A stretch of DNA of 64,000 nt from Dehalococcoidia bacterium (GCA_022826965.1 JAJDTU010000009.1:206206-270205); one strand, 5' to 3'. Positions 1 to 8,985 are shown, counted from the first letter of the stretch. Notes: generated by a model from the letters alone, not told the origin. Made by a program: numbers and translations.

Positions 1-205
1 CGGTCTTGTGCGTGATCTTGTCGGAGACGACCTTGAGCGCGACCGGGTAGCCGAGCTCGGCCGCGTGCGCGGCGGCCTCGTCGATGGAGGTGGCCAGTCG
101 GGTCTCGGTCACATTGATTCCGGCCTCGGCGAGCATCTGCTTGGCCTCGACCTCGGACAGGATGGTGCGGTTCGCGGCGCGCGCGGCGGCGATGACATCG
201 GTCAT
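1..205 (-). CDS. ATP-grasp acyl-CoA synthetase (ADP-forming type), N-terminal fragment
   Basis: The first 68 codons are present and the gene runs off the left edge. The fragment contains LSEVEAKQML, then AGINVTETRLA, then LGYPVALKVVS and ITHK. This is the usual opening of the ATP-grasp domain of ADP-forming acetate/acyl-CoA ligases (beta subunit or C-terminal half of fused enzymes), which interconvert acyl-CoA, ADP and Pi with acid, CoA and ATP. The ATG is preceded by GGAG about 10 bases upstream, and a TAAACT box lies further upstream on the minus strand at about 242-247. The family is clear from the motif run; subunit type and substrate cannot be told from this much sequence. Confidence 0.8.
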   Translation of the reverse strand, partial: MTDVIAAARAANRTILSEVEAKQMLAEAGINVTETRLATSIDEAAAHAAELGYPVALKVVSDKITHKT

Positions 206-312
206 GGGCAGCTCCGGATGGGTAGCGATTGGCTGACGGCAGTTTACACTCCGCCTCTGCCGGTTCCTCTCTCTCCCGCTCCGTGGAGGGCGATGTCCCC
301 TTCCCTCTTCTT

Positions 313-361
313 CTCTCCCCCCGCAGAGCGGGGGGAGATGTCCCGTAGGGACAGAGGGGGG
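313..361. repeat. GC-rich palindromic intergenic repeat, family 1
   Basis: Here the family-1 unit lies in reverse orientation: a C-rich/G-rich hairpin (CCCCCC GCAGAGC GGGGGG) followed by GATGTCCC...GGGACAGAGG. The same unit recurs in many gaps of this window. Confidence 0.85.
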
Positions 362-386
362 CCATCGCCCCTCACCTGCTATTCTG

Positions 387-392
387 TATACT
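387..392 (+). promoter_or_regulatory. Candidate -10 box (TATACT) for the HTH gene
   Basis: TATACT lies 35 bases before the ATG at 428, giving a short leader that contains the GAGGAG ribosome-binding site. No convincing -35 hexamer is visible because the upstream side is repeat sequence. Confidence 0.4.
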
Positions 393-427
393 CAGTTTCG
401 CAGTTAGCGAGCGTTGAGGAGTTGGCC

Positions 428-646
428 ATGGCCGAGGGTGACCCGTTCGAGGACTGGCTGGACATCGTCGAGGCGGCGCGAGAGCTGAACATCCACCCGC
501 AGTCCATGCGCCGGCTGATCAAGCAGGGCCGAGTCCCCGCCCGCCTCTACGGAGGCAAGTACCTGATCGAGCGGGACCAGCTCCTCATGTTCAAGTCCAA
601 CTACGACCCCCGCCCCGGCCGCAAACGCTCCCCGCGCTTGCTCTAA
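428..646 (+). CDS. Small helix-turn-helix (excisionase/MerR-like) DNA-binding protein
   Basis: A 72-residue protein. The stretch LDIVEAARELNIHPQSMRRLIKQ is a typical helix-turn-helix of the HTH_17/excisionase type: a helix, the NIHPQSMRRLI recognition segment, then a wing-like GKYLIERDQLLMF. The C-terminus is basic. The reading frame is open far upstream, but ATG 428 is chosen because GAGGAG lies just before it and the domain begins there. It could regulate transcription or act as a recombination directionality factor; no integrase is nearby, so a small regulator is more likely. Confidence 0.75.
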   Translation: MAEGDPFEDWLDIVEAARELNIHPQSMRRLIKQGRVPARLYGGKYLIERDQLLMFKSNYDPRPGRKRSPRLL

Positions 647-663
647 CGCCCGAGCGACCACCG

Positions 664-843
664 ATGAGCAACGCACCAGGCCCAAACGAACAACCCGCAC
701 CCCGACGAACAGGCTGGCGACGCCTGCTCAAACCATTCATCTTCGTCATCTCCGGCATCTTCACGCTAATCGTCATCGCCATGGGAGACGACCCCAGCCA
801 GCAAATGGGCGCCAACAAATCGAGCGGCCGCCGCAACCGCTGA
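664..843 (+). CDS. Small single-pass membrane protein, unknown function
   Basis: A 59-residue ORF starting 18 bases after the HTH gene. It has a Pro/Arg-rich N-terminus, one hydrophobic helix (about residues 22-41, LLKPFIFVISGIFTLIVIAM) and a basic Ser/Arg C-terminus. A charged-hydrophobic-charged layout in this size range is common for real small membrane proteins, but no family is recognised. Codon use is somewhat less GC-biased than in neighbours. Co-transcription with the HTH gene is plausible from the spacing. Confidence 0.45.
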   Translation: MSNAPGPNEQPAPRRTGWRRLLKPFIFVISGIFTLIVIAMGDDPSQQMGANKSSGRRNR

Positions 844-1010
844 TGCGGCAACGCCCCAGCCCATGACGAACACCAGTGCTAACCATACCACACCATCACC
901 CCCAAACCCTCGCCCGTCCAGTGGCCCGCCGCGGCTGCTCTGGGCCGGGAACCTCCTGACAGCCAAGTTCGTCTCACTAGCAGCATCGTTTCGCAGGAGC
1001 AGGACCGACA

Positions 1011-2654
1011 GTGCACCGCGTTCCACCTTTGCTGCTGGTCGTTGCCATTGGTCTTGCCCTGTGTTCGTCCTTGAATCCGAGCGCCCAGGGACAACAACCT
1101 CCCCAAGCGCAATGGGACTACCTCGAGGTTGACCCGTGGTGCACGCACGAGGGAACCTTCAAGGTCCGCTGGCAAGTCAGCGGGGAGTCGCATTGGTATC
1201 GCATCTACCTCTTGGACCTTGGGGAGATCGGTCGAACCGACAGCGGAGAAGAGGGTTCAGCAACACTGCCCTGCACTGATATGCGCGACCATTATGGGAA
1301 TCCGCTGTTGGAGAACAAGTACGTCGAGCTGATCTTCCATGCCTCAGGTTCCAACTCCAACGATTCAGCACAGCGGGCTGTCGTGCTCGGATTGCTCGCC
1401 GCTGCACCGCCGGAGCGAATTGACAACGTTGCTCTCTTTGCAGGCTGGAGTAGCTTTGCCGGCACTCCAGTCTGGGTACACGATACCTACCCCTCGCACC
1501 GCCCCCGTTCCAGGCTCGCAACCAATCAACCTTGGAGCTTCGATGTCGTTGCGGTCGGACGCTTTCGGAGATTGTCTCAAGACACGTGGGAGTATTTCCT
1601 GCCGTATCCTCCCTGTCTACAACCCCCGTTTACTTGCCGTAGATCGCATGTTGAAAGCTTGGCTCCAGACACGCTGTACGAGATCGAGTTAGCGTGGGCC
1701 TGGCTCCCGCGCGACGTCCATTCGCGAGGTCTGCGCGACGACCCCTACTCCATACAAACCGATCCCCCGCCGTTCGCGACACTGTATCTATTGTGGCAAC
1801 CACATAACGATCTACGGGCGATGCAGTGGTCCGAGGCACGAGTGATTCGTACGCCTCCCCCGCCAACCTTGAGTGTGAGCGCAAGTTCCGATGCGATACG
1901 GGTGTCCTGGCCAACCGCGGAAGGCCTTCATTGGGTTAGCCTGACCTCGCCAACCTGGCCGGGTGTCATCTGGGCGGACCGCCATAACTCTCGTCCTTGG
2001 GATCGAGTAGGCGGGGACCTTGGCGCAGAGGCGATGACCTCGACGATTGCCGGACTGCCAGGCGACACTCCCTTCGACATCACGGTCTCCACCTCTAGGT
2101 ACTCTTCTGTTACCGTTCCTTCCGAGTTGCAGATCCTGTCACGAACAACGCCCGCCGAGCCGCGACCGTTCCACGCACCGGCTGACCCGTTAGGCATTAG
2201 AGTTTCAACGCACGATCGCAGCATCTACGCCAGCTGGGTAGAGCATCAGGGTATGTTGACAGACGCCCAAGTCGTTTACACTTGCCCGGGAGTGGAGTGC
2301 ATAGAGCCGCGATACACGCAGCGAGTTGATCGTCTGAACAGCGTTGATAGCTGGATGCCACCTCTGCTGCGCCGGGCACAGACAACATATCGATTTGGGC
2401 CGCTGCCTGAGATGACGACCTGGCGGCTCATCGTCAACCGCTATCCTTACTATTGGAACTTGAATGATTTGAACGACCTACCCTTCGTTTGCATGGAGTG
2501 GGAGATTCGGATTGGCGTTACTAATCCGGAGTTGTACTACGACCATTACGCCTTCAGCTACGATCGAGACTTACCCAGCCCCGTCCAGGGACCGGACCAG
2601 ATAGCAGAACCAACATTCGACGGCTGTCTGCTCGCGGAACCCCGGGGCGAGTAA
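1011..2654 (+). CDS. Secreted protein with fibronectin type III-like domains
   Basis: A 547-residue protein with a signal peptide (about residues 1-27, hydrophobic core LLLVVAIGLAL, cleavage near SAQG). The body is beta-rich with recurring FN3-style segments, such as PPPTLSVSASSDAIRVSW followed by ITVSTSRY. Several cysteine pairs could form disulfides in an extracellular protein. It starts with GTG after AGGAGCAGGACC. Codon choice is clearly less GC-biased than in the rest of the window (many codons ending in A or T), which suggests recent acquisition or weak expression. No enzymatic motif was seen; a cell-surface or secreted binding role is an inference. Confidence 0.65.
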   Translation: MHRVPPLLLVVAIGLALCSSLNPSAQGQQPPQAQWDYLEVDPWCTHEGTFKVRWQVSGESHWYRIYLLDLGEIGRTDSGEEGSATLPCTDMRDHYGNPLLENKYVELIFHASGSNSNDSAQRAVVLGLLAAAPPERIDNVALFAGWSSFAGTPVWVHDTYPSHRPRSRLATNQPWSFDVVAVGRFRRLSQDTWEYFLPYPPCLQPPFTCRRSHVESLAPDTLYEIELAWAWLPRDVHSRGLRDDPYSIQTDPPPFATLYLLWQPHNDLRAMQWSEARVIRTPPPPTLSVSASSDAIRVSWPTAEGLHWVSLTSPTWPGVIWADRHNSRPWDRVGGDLGAEAMTSTIAGLPGDTPFDITVSTSRYSSVTVPSELQILSRTTPAEPRPFHAPADPLGIRVSTHDRSIYASWVEHQGMLTDAQVVYTCPGVECIEPRYTQRVDRLNSVDSWMPPLLRRAQTTYRFGPLPEMTTWRLIVNRYPYYWNLNDLNDLPFVCMEWEIRIGVTNPELYYDHYAFSYDRDLPSPVQGPDQIAEPTFDGCLLAEPRGE

Positions 2655-2687
2655 GCCCGCGGTAATGGGCTTGTGCGAGAACACGCC

Positions 2688-4670
2688 CTAGTGCGCGTCC
2701 GATGCTCCCTGGATGATTTCTTCGACGACGTGGGGCTCAGCCAGGGTGGTCACGTCGCCGACGTTTTCGGGCTCGCCTTCGGCGACTTTGCGGAGGATTC
2801 GGCGCATGATCTTGCCGGAGCGGGTTTTCGGGAGGCCTCCGACGAACTGGATCTTGTCGGGGGTGGCGATAGGGCTGATCTCGGCTCGGACTTGCCTCTT
2901 GAGTTCCACTGCCAGGTCGGGGCCGGGGTCGAAGCCGTCCTTGAGCAGGACGTAGGCGTAGATGCCTTCTCCCTTGATCTCATGGGGATAGCCGACGACG
3001 GCGGCCTCGGCGCAGCCGGCGTGGCCGACGAGCGCGCCCTCGATCTCGGCCGTGCCCAGGCGGTGACCCGAGACGTTGAGCACGTCGTCGACTCGGCCCG
3101 TGAGCCAGTAGTAGCCGTCGTGGTCGCGGAATGAGCCGTCGCCGGTGAAGTACTTGCCGGGATATTGAATGAAGTACGTGTTGATGAAGCGCTCGTGGTC
3201 GCCGTAGACGGTGCGCATCATGCCGGGCCAACTGCGGGCCATGCAGAGCAGACCGCTCTGCTGGTTGCCCTCGAGTTCGTTGCCCTCCGGGTCGACCAGT
3301 ACCGGCTCGATCCCGAAGAAGGGCAGCGAGGCCGAGCCCGGCTTCATGTCGTTGGCGCCGGCCAGGCCGGTGAGCACGTGGCCGCCGGTCTCGGTCTGCC
3401 AGTAGGTGTCGACGATCGAGCAATGTCCGTCTCCGACCACGCCGTGGTACCAGCGCCAGGCCTCGGGATTGATCGGCTCGCCGACCGTGCCCAGCACGCG
3501 CAAACTGGCGCGCTGGTGGACCTTGACCCACTCGTCGCCCTCGCGCATCAGCGCGCGGATGGCGGTCGGCGCGGTGTAGAGGATGTTGATCCCCAGGCGG
3601 TCGACCATGTCCCAGTAGCGTCCGGCGTCGGGATAGGTCGGGATCGACTCGAACATGACCGAGGTCGCGCCGTTACCCAGCGGTCCGTAGACGATGTAGC
3701 TGTGGCCGGTGATCCAGCCGACGTCGGCGGCGCAGCAGTAGATGTCGCCCTCGCGGTAGTCGAAGGTGTAGCGATGGCTGAGCATCGTGAAGAGCAGGTA
3801 GCCGGCCTGGGTGTGGAGGACGCCCTTGGGCTTGCCGGTCGAGCCTGAGGTGTAGAGGATGAAGAGCGGGTCTTCGGCATCCAGGACCTCGGGCTCGCAT
3901 TCGGCCGACTGGTGTGCGACGGTCTCGTGCCACCAGACGTCGCGGCCGTCCTTCATCGTGACGTCGCCGCCGGTGTGCTGATGGACGAGGACGAACTCGA
4001 CGCAGTCCACGCCGGCCGCGTCGAGCTGGTCCATGGCGGCGTCGACGTTCGCCTTGAGCGGCACGGTGCGTCCGCCGCGCTTGCCTTCGTCCTGAGTGAT
4101 GACGGCCTTGCAGAGCGAGTCCTCGACGCGGTCGGCGATGGCGGTCGCGGAGAAGCCGCCGAAGATGACCGAGTGGATCGCGCCGATGCGGGCGCAGGCG
4201 AGCATGGCGGCGACGACCTCGGGAGTCATGCCCATGTAGATGGCGACTCGGTCGCCCTTGCCGACGCCGCGGCTGCGCAGCTCGTTGGCCAGGCGGCAGA
4301 CCTCGGCGTGCAGCTCGCGGTAGGAGATCGACTCGTTGTCGGCCGGCTCGTCGCCCTCCCACAGGATCGCGGTCTGGTCGCCCTTGGTCGCGAGGTGCCG
4401 GTCGAGGCAGTTGACGGAGACGTTGAGTTTGGCGCCGAGGAACCAGGCGATCTCACCTGCGGCCAGGTTCTCTTCCTTGAGCGTGTGCCAGGGCTCGATC
4501 AGGTCGAGGTGCTGGTTGGCCATCTCGGTCCAGAAGGCGTCGGGCTCGTCGAGCGAGCGTCGCCAGAGGGCCTCGTAGCCCTCGCGGGAGGTGACGAGCG
4601 CGCCGTCGCGGACGTTGGCGGGCGGTGAGTAGGTCTCGTTGACGGGCATGGCGGCGTCGGGCGTGGTCAT
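2688..4670 (-). CDS. acsA: Acetyl-CoA synthetase (AMP-forming)
   Basis: A 660-residue protein, the standard length. It activates acetate to acetyl-AMP and then acetyl-CoA in the cytoplasm. The adenylation P-loop [11 protein letters not shown] is at about residues 273-283, GEPINPEAW and [10 protein letters not shown] follow, and the C-terminal [11 protein letters not shown] holds the regulatory/catalytic lysine at about residue 620, which in this family is silenced by acetylation. The ATG is preceded by GAGGATG. The gene is monocistronic and convergent with the secreted-protein gene to its left. Confidence 0.97.
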   Translation of the reverse strand: MTTPDAAMPVNETYSPPANVRDGALVTSREGYEALWRRSLDEPDAFWTEMANQHLDLIEPWHTLKEENLAAGEIAWFLGAKLNVSVNCLDRHLATKGDQTAILWEGDEPADNESISYRELHAEVCRLANELRSRGVGKGDRVAIYMGMTPEVVAAMLACARIGAIHSVIFGGFSATAIADRVEDSLCKAVITQDEGKRGGRTVPLKANVDAAMDQLDAAGVDCVEFVLVHQHTGGDVTMKDGRDVWWHETVAHQSAECEPEVLDAEDPLFILYTSGSTGKPKGVLHTQAGYLLFTMLSHRYTFDYREGDIYCCAADVGWITGHSYIVYGPLGNGATSVMFESIPTYPDAGRYWDMVDRLGINILYTAPTAIRALMREGDEWVKVHQRASLRVLGTVGEPINPEAWRWYHGVVGDGHCSIVDTYWQTETGGHVLTGLAGANDMKPGSASLPFFGIEPVLVDPEGNELEGNQQSGLLCMARSWPGMMRTVYGDHERFINTYFIQYPGKYFTGDGSFRDHDGYYWLTGRVDDVLNVSGHRLGTAEIEGALVGHAGCAEAAVVGYPHEIKGEGIYAYVLLKDGFDPGPDLAVELKRQVRAEISPIATPDKIQFVGGLPKTRSGKIMRRILRKVAEGEPENVGDVTTLAEPHVVEEIIQGASDAH

Positions 4671-4755
4671 GTCAGCATCCTCATCTGCGTCGGGGTAAGG
4701 CTCCTGGTGCAGATGCTACCGCTCTGGCTTGGGAGGCCCTTGCCTGGGACGGGCG

Positions 4756-4950
4756 TTACGAGCCTCGGGCCAGCAACGCGCCGAGCGTCGCAAGTACTGC
4801 GGCGAACCCGATTCCGATGCCCCACATCATCAACTTCAGCCTTGCGTCGACGTCTGCGCGCAGATCGTCGATTCGCCGGTCGATCCGGGCCAGGGCATCG
4901 CGCACTCCCAGCGGCTCTTCGGCATCGGAGGGATGCTCGGTCGTGACCAT
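4756..4950 (-). CDS. Small coiled-coil plus C-terminal membrane-helix protein
   Basis: A 64-residue protein. An N-terminal amphipathic segment (VRDALARIDRRIDDLRADVDARLKL) looks like a short coiled coil and is followed by one membrane helix (WGIGIGFAAVLATLGALLA). The same plan occurs at 23442-23720, so this is a recurrent small-protein type here, resembling XhlA/DUF1640-like proteins. Function unknown. A good sigma-70 type promoter precedes it. Confidence 0.6.
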   Translation of the reverse strand: MVTTEHPSDAEEPLGVRDALARIDRRIDDLRADVDARLKLMMWGIGIGFAAVLATLGALLARGS

Positions 4951-4958
4951 GCGTGTCC

Positions 4959-4987
4959 TTTATCGCTGCATGCCGGTCTGATGTCAA
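4959..4987 (-). promoter_or_regulatory. Sigma-70-like promoter for the small membrane protein
   Basis: On the minus strand TTGACA (4982-4987) is followed after 17 bases by GATAAA (4959-4964). The start codon lies only 8 bases beyond the -10, so the transcript would be nearly leaderless. Confidence 0.5.
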
Positions 4988-5015
4988 GTGTAGGCCTCGG
5001 GTCGACTTCGGGAGT

Positions 5016-5065
5016 GCCCCCCTCTGCCTGCGGCATCTCCCCCCGCTTGCGCGGGGGGAGAGGGG
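5016..5065. repeat. GC-rich palindromic intergenic repeat, family 1
   Basis: Forward family-1 unit: GCCCCCCTCTGCCTGCGGCATCTCC then the C6...G6 hairpin and GAGAGGGG. The rest of the gap 4951-5206 holds G-rich sequence without a gene. Confidence 0.85.
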
Positions 5066-5206
5066 GAATGCGGGATTGGGGCGTGCTGAGGTGCCCCTGG
5101 CGGCCTCGGCAGGTTGGGCGCGGGGTGTGTGGGGCTGACCCGGTCGGAAGGGGTTGGATCTTCGGCGGGGGCCCGGAAAAAAACGGGGGTGGGGGCGGGA
5201 CGGGTA

Positions 5207-5584
5207 TTAGAGGGGATCGTCCTCTTCTGGGCCGGAGGGGTCTTCGTCGTCTTCGGCGTCGTCGGTCTCGGCTTGCTTCTCGGCTGGCTGGGCGTCGGCC
5301 TGGGCGGCGAGCGCTTGCTCGACAGCGGCTTTCTGGGCGGCGATCACTCGGTCGACCTGTTCGTCGTTCATCACCACCATGGCGGCCGGGTCGTTTGGGT
5401 CGATCCGGTGCGGTCCGGCTTCGGACTCGCAGGCGAAGAAGGCGGGATGTTTGGGTCTGGGGAAGAGGTCGAGGAGCCGCGAGAGGGAGTCGAGGGCGCG
5501 GACACGGACATAGCCGGGCTCAGCACCGGAGGCGAGTTCCCAGTACTGGTTGCGGATGGCTTGCGGAGTTGATTCGGCGGACAT
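5207..5584 (-). CDS. Acidic protein of unknown function, divergent from terminase
   Basis: A 125-residue protein. Residues 1-60 look folded (AIRNQYWELASGAEPGYVRV, then LLDLFPRPKHPAFF). Residues 75-100 form an Ala/Gln-rich helix, and the last 25 residues are almost all Asp, Glu, Pro and Ser. The ATG has GAAGGGAAG upstream. It is transcribed divergently from the terminase with about 230 bases between them. It might be a DNA-packaging partner (small-terminase-like) given its neighbour, but no HTH is visible, so this is only a guess. Confidence 0.55.
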   Translation of the reverse strand: MSAESTPQAIRNQYWELASGAEPGYVRVRALDSLSRLLDLFPRPKHPAFFACESEAGPHRIDPNDPAAMVVMNDEQVDRVIAAQKAAVEQALAAQADAQPAEKQAETDDAEDDEDPSGPEEDDPL

Positions 5585-5816
5585 GTTCGGCTTCCCTTCA
5601 GCACAACGTCTTCCTGCGTCTTCCTAGTCAGCATATATGTTCTGTCTGCGACCGGGGGCCTGAGCGGGCGGCAGCTGTAAGCGAGGACACTCAGTGGATG
5701 ATCAGGCGGGTCGGGGGCGTGCGAGGGGGTTGAATCTTCGTAAGAACACATGTACTGTCAGGGGTCATTCCCGAGGCGGGAATGAGGTTGTGGGTCGTTG
5801 TGTGGAGGAGGATTCG

Positions 5817-7220
5817 ATGAGGTATCCGGTGGAGGCGGAACGGATGATGGCGAGGCTGGCGGGGCTACACGCGGCGCGCCCGTACGAGCCGACGGCGCGT
5901 CAGCGGAGTCTGCTGGAGGCGTTGTCAGAGGGACCGGCGGAGGGGGTGTCGCTGGTGGGCTACGGGGGCGCGATGGGGGGAGGGAAGACGCGGCTGCTGG
6001 CCGAGCTGGCGCTGGACGCGGCGCTGTTGCACCCGGGGAACAACGTCCTGGTCGGCCGGCAGCACTACACGGACCTGCACACGACGACGCTGGCGGAGTT
6101 TTTCCGAGCGTGTCCGGAGCGGTTCATCCGCGACCGCAGCGAATCGCCGAGCCAGCGAGTGGAAGTGAGCGTGGCCCCGGGCATTCCGAGTTCGACGATT
6201 CACTTTCGGCACCTGTCGTCGTGGACGGGCCTGGGATCGCAGGAGTACGGTTCGGTGTTCATCGACGAGGCCGGCGAAGTCGCCGAAGAGGCAGCGCGGA
6301 TGCTGCTGACTCGACTGCGCCATCCCGCCCAGACGCGGCGCTGGTTTGTGGCGGCGTCGAATCCGTGGCCGGGCTGGTTTGAGCGCTGGTTTGCGAGGCG
6401 GGAGTTGGACGAGGAGGCGCTGGCGCTGGCGGACGGCCGCGTGATCTTCATTCCGGCGCGGATCGAGGACAATCCACACCTGCCCGAGCGATACGCCGAT
6501 CAGCAGCGGGCGCTGCATCCCGGCGACTGGGTGGAGCGCTTCATCGAGGGACGCTTCGACGCGTTCGCGGGGCAGGTGTACGGCCGGTTCGATGCGAAGG
6601 AGCACACCTGGAACGGACGGCTGCCGGCGTTCTCGCGGTACGTCGGCGGGCTCGATTTCGGCGGGCCCTCCGAGGACGCGCACTTCACGGCCGGCGTTGT
6701 GGCGGGGATCACCGACTCGCGCGCACCGTGCGGCCCGGACGTGCTGATCCGGCTGGACGAGTTCGAGGAGCGCGGGCCGGACGTGATCCAGCGGCTGGAG
6801 GCGTGGCAGCGGCGCTGCGTCAGCCAGTTCGGGGGCAAGCTCGGCCGGATTCGTTGGTGCGCCGACCGCTCGCAGAGCGCCTGGATTGATCATCAACGGC
6901 GTCAGGGGATCGACGTGGTTCCGAGCCGCGGGGGCGAGGGGTCGGTCAACTGGGGGATCTCGCTGGTGCAGGAGCGGTTGGCGGCGGATCCGCCGCGCTC
7001 GTACTACGTGCCGCAGTTGGTGAGGTTTCCGGAGCGGATGCGGGAGTATCGCTGGAATCTGCGGGAGGGCGGGGAGCCGAAGCCGGTGAAACGCCGGGAC
7101 GACCTGCTGGACGCCGATCGCTACCTGCATGAACTGGCGCAGGAGAAGCCGGAGGCGCTTCCACGGATCGAGGTCGTGCATGCGCCTCGGGGTCGGCTGG
7201 CTCACTGGCGGGGTCGGTGA
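5817..7220 (+). CDS. Phage-type terminase large subunit
   Basis: 467 residues from ATG 5817, preceded by GGAGGAGG; the frame is open further upstream. The ATPase half has Walker A GGAMGGGKTR (about residues 50-59), Walker B VFIDEAGEV (about 147-155) and a coupling-motif-like VAASNPWPGW. The nuclease half has an RNase-H-like GLDFGG, then WCADRSQSAW and RRDDLLDADRY with the expected acidic residues. All parts of a working TerL (ATP-driven DNA translocation and cleavage during head filling) are present. No portal, capsid, small terminase or integrase gene is next to it. It is either an isolated domesticated/GTA-like gene or the last survivor of a decayed prophage. Confidence 0.85.
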   Translation: MRYPVEAERMMARLAGLHAARPYEPTARQRSLLEALSEGPAEGVSLVGYGGAMGGGKTRLLAELALDAALLHPGNNVLVGRQHYTDLHTTTLAEFFRACPERFIRDRSESPSQRVEVSVAPGIPSSTIHFRHLSSWTGLGSQEYGSVFIDEAGEVAEEAARMLLTRLRHPAQTRRWFVAASNPWPGWFERWFARRELDEEALALADGRVIFIPARIEDNPHLPERYADQQRALHPGDWVERFIEGRFDAFAGQVYGRFDAKEHTWNGRLPAFSRYVGGLDFGGPSEDAHFTAGVVAGITDSRAPCGPDVLIRLDEFEERGPDVIQRLEAWQRRCVSQFGGKLGRIRWCADRSQSAWIDHQRRQGIDVVPSRGGEGSVNWGISLVQERLAADPPRSYYVPQLVRFPERMREYRWNLREGGEPKPVKRRDDLLDADRYLHELAQEKPEALPRIEVVHAPRGRLAHWRGR

Positions 7221-7910
7221 GGGGCGTTTGGGGTGAGTGGGACTGGCGCCCTCGGTGGAAAGCGGAGTGCCCCCCTCTGCCTTCGGCCTCTCCCCCCGCT
7301 CCGCGGGGGGAGAGGGGAAGTGGGGGTGCGGTGAGGGGGTGCGGCCTTCATGCTTGAGCGTGTTCAGACTGGCCGGATTGCACGTTGCCCCGTGCTTGAC
7401 ACGGGGCCCAGACCTCGGAGGTTGAATGCAGCGACGCCGTTGTCTCTGGCTCAAATGTGCTGGGCGCGTGCTCGCGGGCACGCATCGAATCGAGACCTAC
7501 GTCGTTGCAGGTACGAACCTGGCAGCTCTGGGCCCCGTGTCAAGCACGGGGCATCGGACGGGGGTACGGGGCGTCGGAGGGGGTCCGGCGTTGGAGGGCC
7601 CTCACCCCCCGCCTACGCGGGGGCAGGCTCTATCCCTCTCCCTCGGGGAGAGGGGATCGGAGGGAGGGGGGATTGCGTTGGGGGGAGGATGGTGTCGGTA
7701 AGGGAGAGCCCCCCTCTGCCTTCGGCATCTCCCCCCGCTGCGCGGGGGGAGAGGGGACCGCAGGGAGGAGGAAGCGGGGCCCTGCCTTCGCGGGGCCGAC
7801 TTTGGTTGGGCTGGGCGCGGGGTGTGCTCAGGGGTGAGGGGATCGGGCGGGGGGTGGGCGGTGATACGATGCGGAATAGGGCACAGAGAGCTGAGTCGAG
7901 AGGTCGGACG
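7221..7910. repeat. 690-base gap filled with palindromic repeats
   Basis: No gene is supported here. Contents: family-1 units at about 7269-7317 and 7708-7756; a family-2 unit (CCTCACCC...CTCTCCCTCGGGGAGAGG) at about 7598-7660; a matched pair of inverted family-3 units (CCCCGTGTCAAGCACGGGG type) at about 7385-7412 and 7528-7554; and a family-4 unit (CCTTCGCGGGGCCGACTTTG) near 7780-7806. The segment 7385-7554 is a large imperfect palindrome. Confidence 0.85.
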
Positions 7911-8255
7911 ATGGCGCAGCAGGAACCGTTTCAGCGGATTTCGGTTGAGGAAGCGGAGGCGAAGCGACAGGCCGGCGTGACGCTGGTCGACACGCGGGAG
8001 CTGGATGAGTACCAGGACGGGCACGCGGCGGGTGCGCCACTGATGCCGCATATGTCGGTGATGACCCGGGCTGACGAACTGGAACAGATTTCGGGCGGCA
8101 AGGATGAGCCGATCATGTTCATCTGCGCCAAGGGTCAGCGCTCGGCGGTGGCCTGTGAGTTTGCGGCGGCGCTGGGCTTCACCGATCTGTACAACGTCGA
8201 GGGCGGCACCGACGCGTGGATCGCCGCCGGTCTGCCGATCGAGCATCCCGAGTAG
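7911..8255 (+). CDS. Rhodanese-like domain protein
   Basis: A 114-residue single-domain rhodanese. It opens with ISVEEAEAK, then VTLVDTRELDEYQDGHAAGA, and has the active-site loop CAKGQRS with catalytic Cys at about residue 72. The closing GGTDAWIAAGLPIE is typical of thiosulfate/persulfide sulfurtransferases such as GlpE. It probably carries persulfide sulfur in the cytoplasm. ATG 7911 is preferred; an in-frame ATG at 7869 would add a basic, unconserved extension. The next gene starts 48 bases downstream. Confidence 0.9.
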   Translation: MAQQEPFQRISVEEAEAKRQAGVTLVDTRELDEYQDGHAAGAPLMPHMSVMTRADELEQISGGKDEPIMFICAKGQRSAVACEFAAALGFTDLYNVEGGTDAWIAAGLPIEHPE

Positions 8256-8303
8256 CGTGCGCACGGTGCACCGGGCCGACGCCACGACGAGCGGCCGCAG
8301 CCC

Positions 8304-8876
8304 ATGCTGAGCAGCTTGAGCGGGACCCAGCGCTATGCGCTGTTCGTCCTGGTCGTGGTCGTGGTGGTGGTGATCTACCTGGTGGTGTCGGGCGGGCTGG
8401 ACGAGCTGCTGGGCGGCGGCGAAGAAGAGGAGCGGGCGCCGACGGAGGTGACGACGTCTCCGGCGCTGCGGACGGTGGCCATCGAGTTTGGTCACGCGAA
8501 GCTGGTCGGTCCGGTTGAGGTGACGATCATCGGGATTACGTTCCCGGATCAGATCCGGGCGGAGGGGCTGTGGCGAACTCCGGCGCAACGCTTCGCGTCG
8601 GTGCAACTGACGATGACGAATCGCTCGAACCAGGCGGTCGAGCTGCCGCTGGAGGGATTGCAGCTGGTGACGGTGGACGGTCGGGCCTACCTGGCCGATG
8701 CGGCGCTGTCGCTGGGCGCGGCTCGGACGGGGGAGGGGGTGGTCTACGCGCCGCCGCTGATCCTGCAGCCGGAACTGACGATCACGGTCGTGGCGGTGTA
8801 CGACATTCCGATCGACGCGAGCGGGTTGCAGCTACGGGTGATGGGCGGTTGGTCGGACTTTGAGTTGTTTGAGTAG
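8304..8876 (+). CDS. Membrane-anchored protein with DUF4352-like beta domain
   Basis: A 190-residue protein. One N-terminal membrane helix (about residues 11-29, ALFVLVVVVVVVIYLVVS) acts as an uncleaved anchor. An acidic linker follows, then an extracytoplasmic Ig-like domain with FASVQLTMTNRSNQAVELPLEG and LQPELTITVVAVYDIP. That pattern matches the DUF4352/telokin-like fold of surface proteins. Function unknown; it may be cotranscribed with the rhodanese gene upstream. Confidence 0.65.
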   Translation: MLSSLSGTQRYALFVLVVVVVVVIYLVVSGGLDELLGGGEEEERAPTEVTTSPALRTVAIEFGHAKLVGPVEVTIIGITFPDQIRAEGLWRTPAQRFASVQLTMTNRSNQAVELPLEGLQLVTVDGRAYLADAALSLGAARTGEGVVYAPPLILQPELTITVVAVYDIPIDASGLQLRVMGGWSDFELFE

Positions 8877-8886
8877 GGGGAGGGGA

Positions 8887-8985
8887 GCCCCCCTCTGTCC
8901 CTACGGGACATCTCCCCCCGCTACGCGGGGGGAGAAAAGAATGGCGGGCCCTCACCCTAACCCTCTCCCTCAGGGAGAGGGGATA
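8887..8985. repeat. Family-1 plus family-2 palindromic repeats
   Basis: Family 1 occupies 8887-8939 (with GTCCCTACGGGAC in the centre) and family 2 occupies about 8948-8985 (CCCTCACCCTAACCCTCTCCCTCAGGGAGAGG type). Together they fill the gap before the HAD gene. Confidence 0.85.

Noticed and set aside
5207..7220. Intact prophage
   Set aside because: Only a terminase is recognisable. No structural, lysis or integration gene is nearby, and flanking genes are ordinary.
7350..7910. N-terminal extension of the rhodanese gene
   Set aside because: The open frame runs through palindromic repeats and encodes Arg/Gly-rich text. Domain homology begins at the ATG at 7911.
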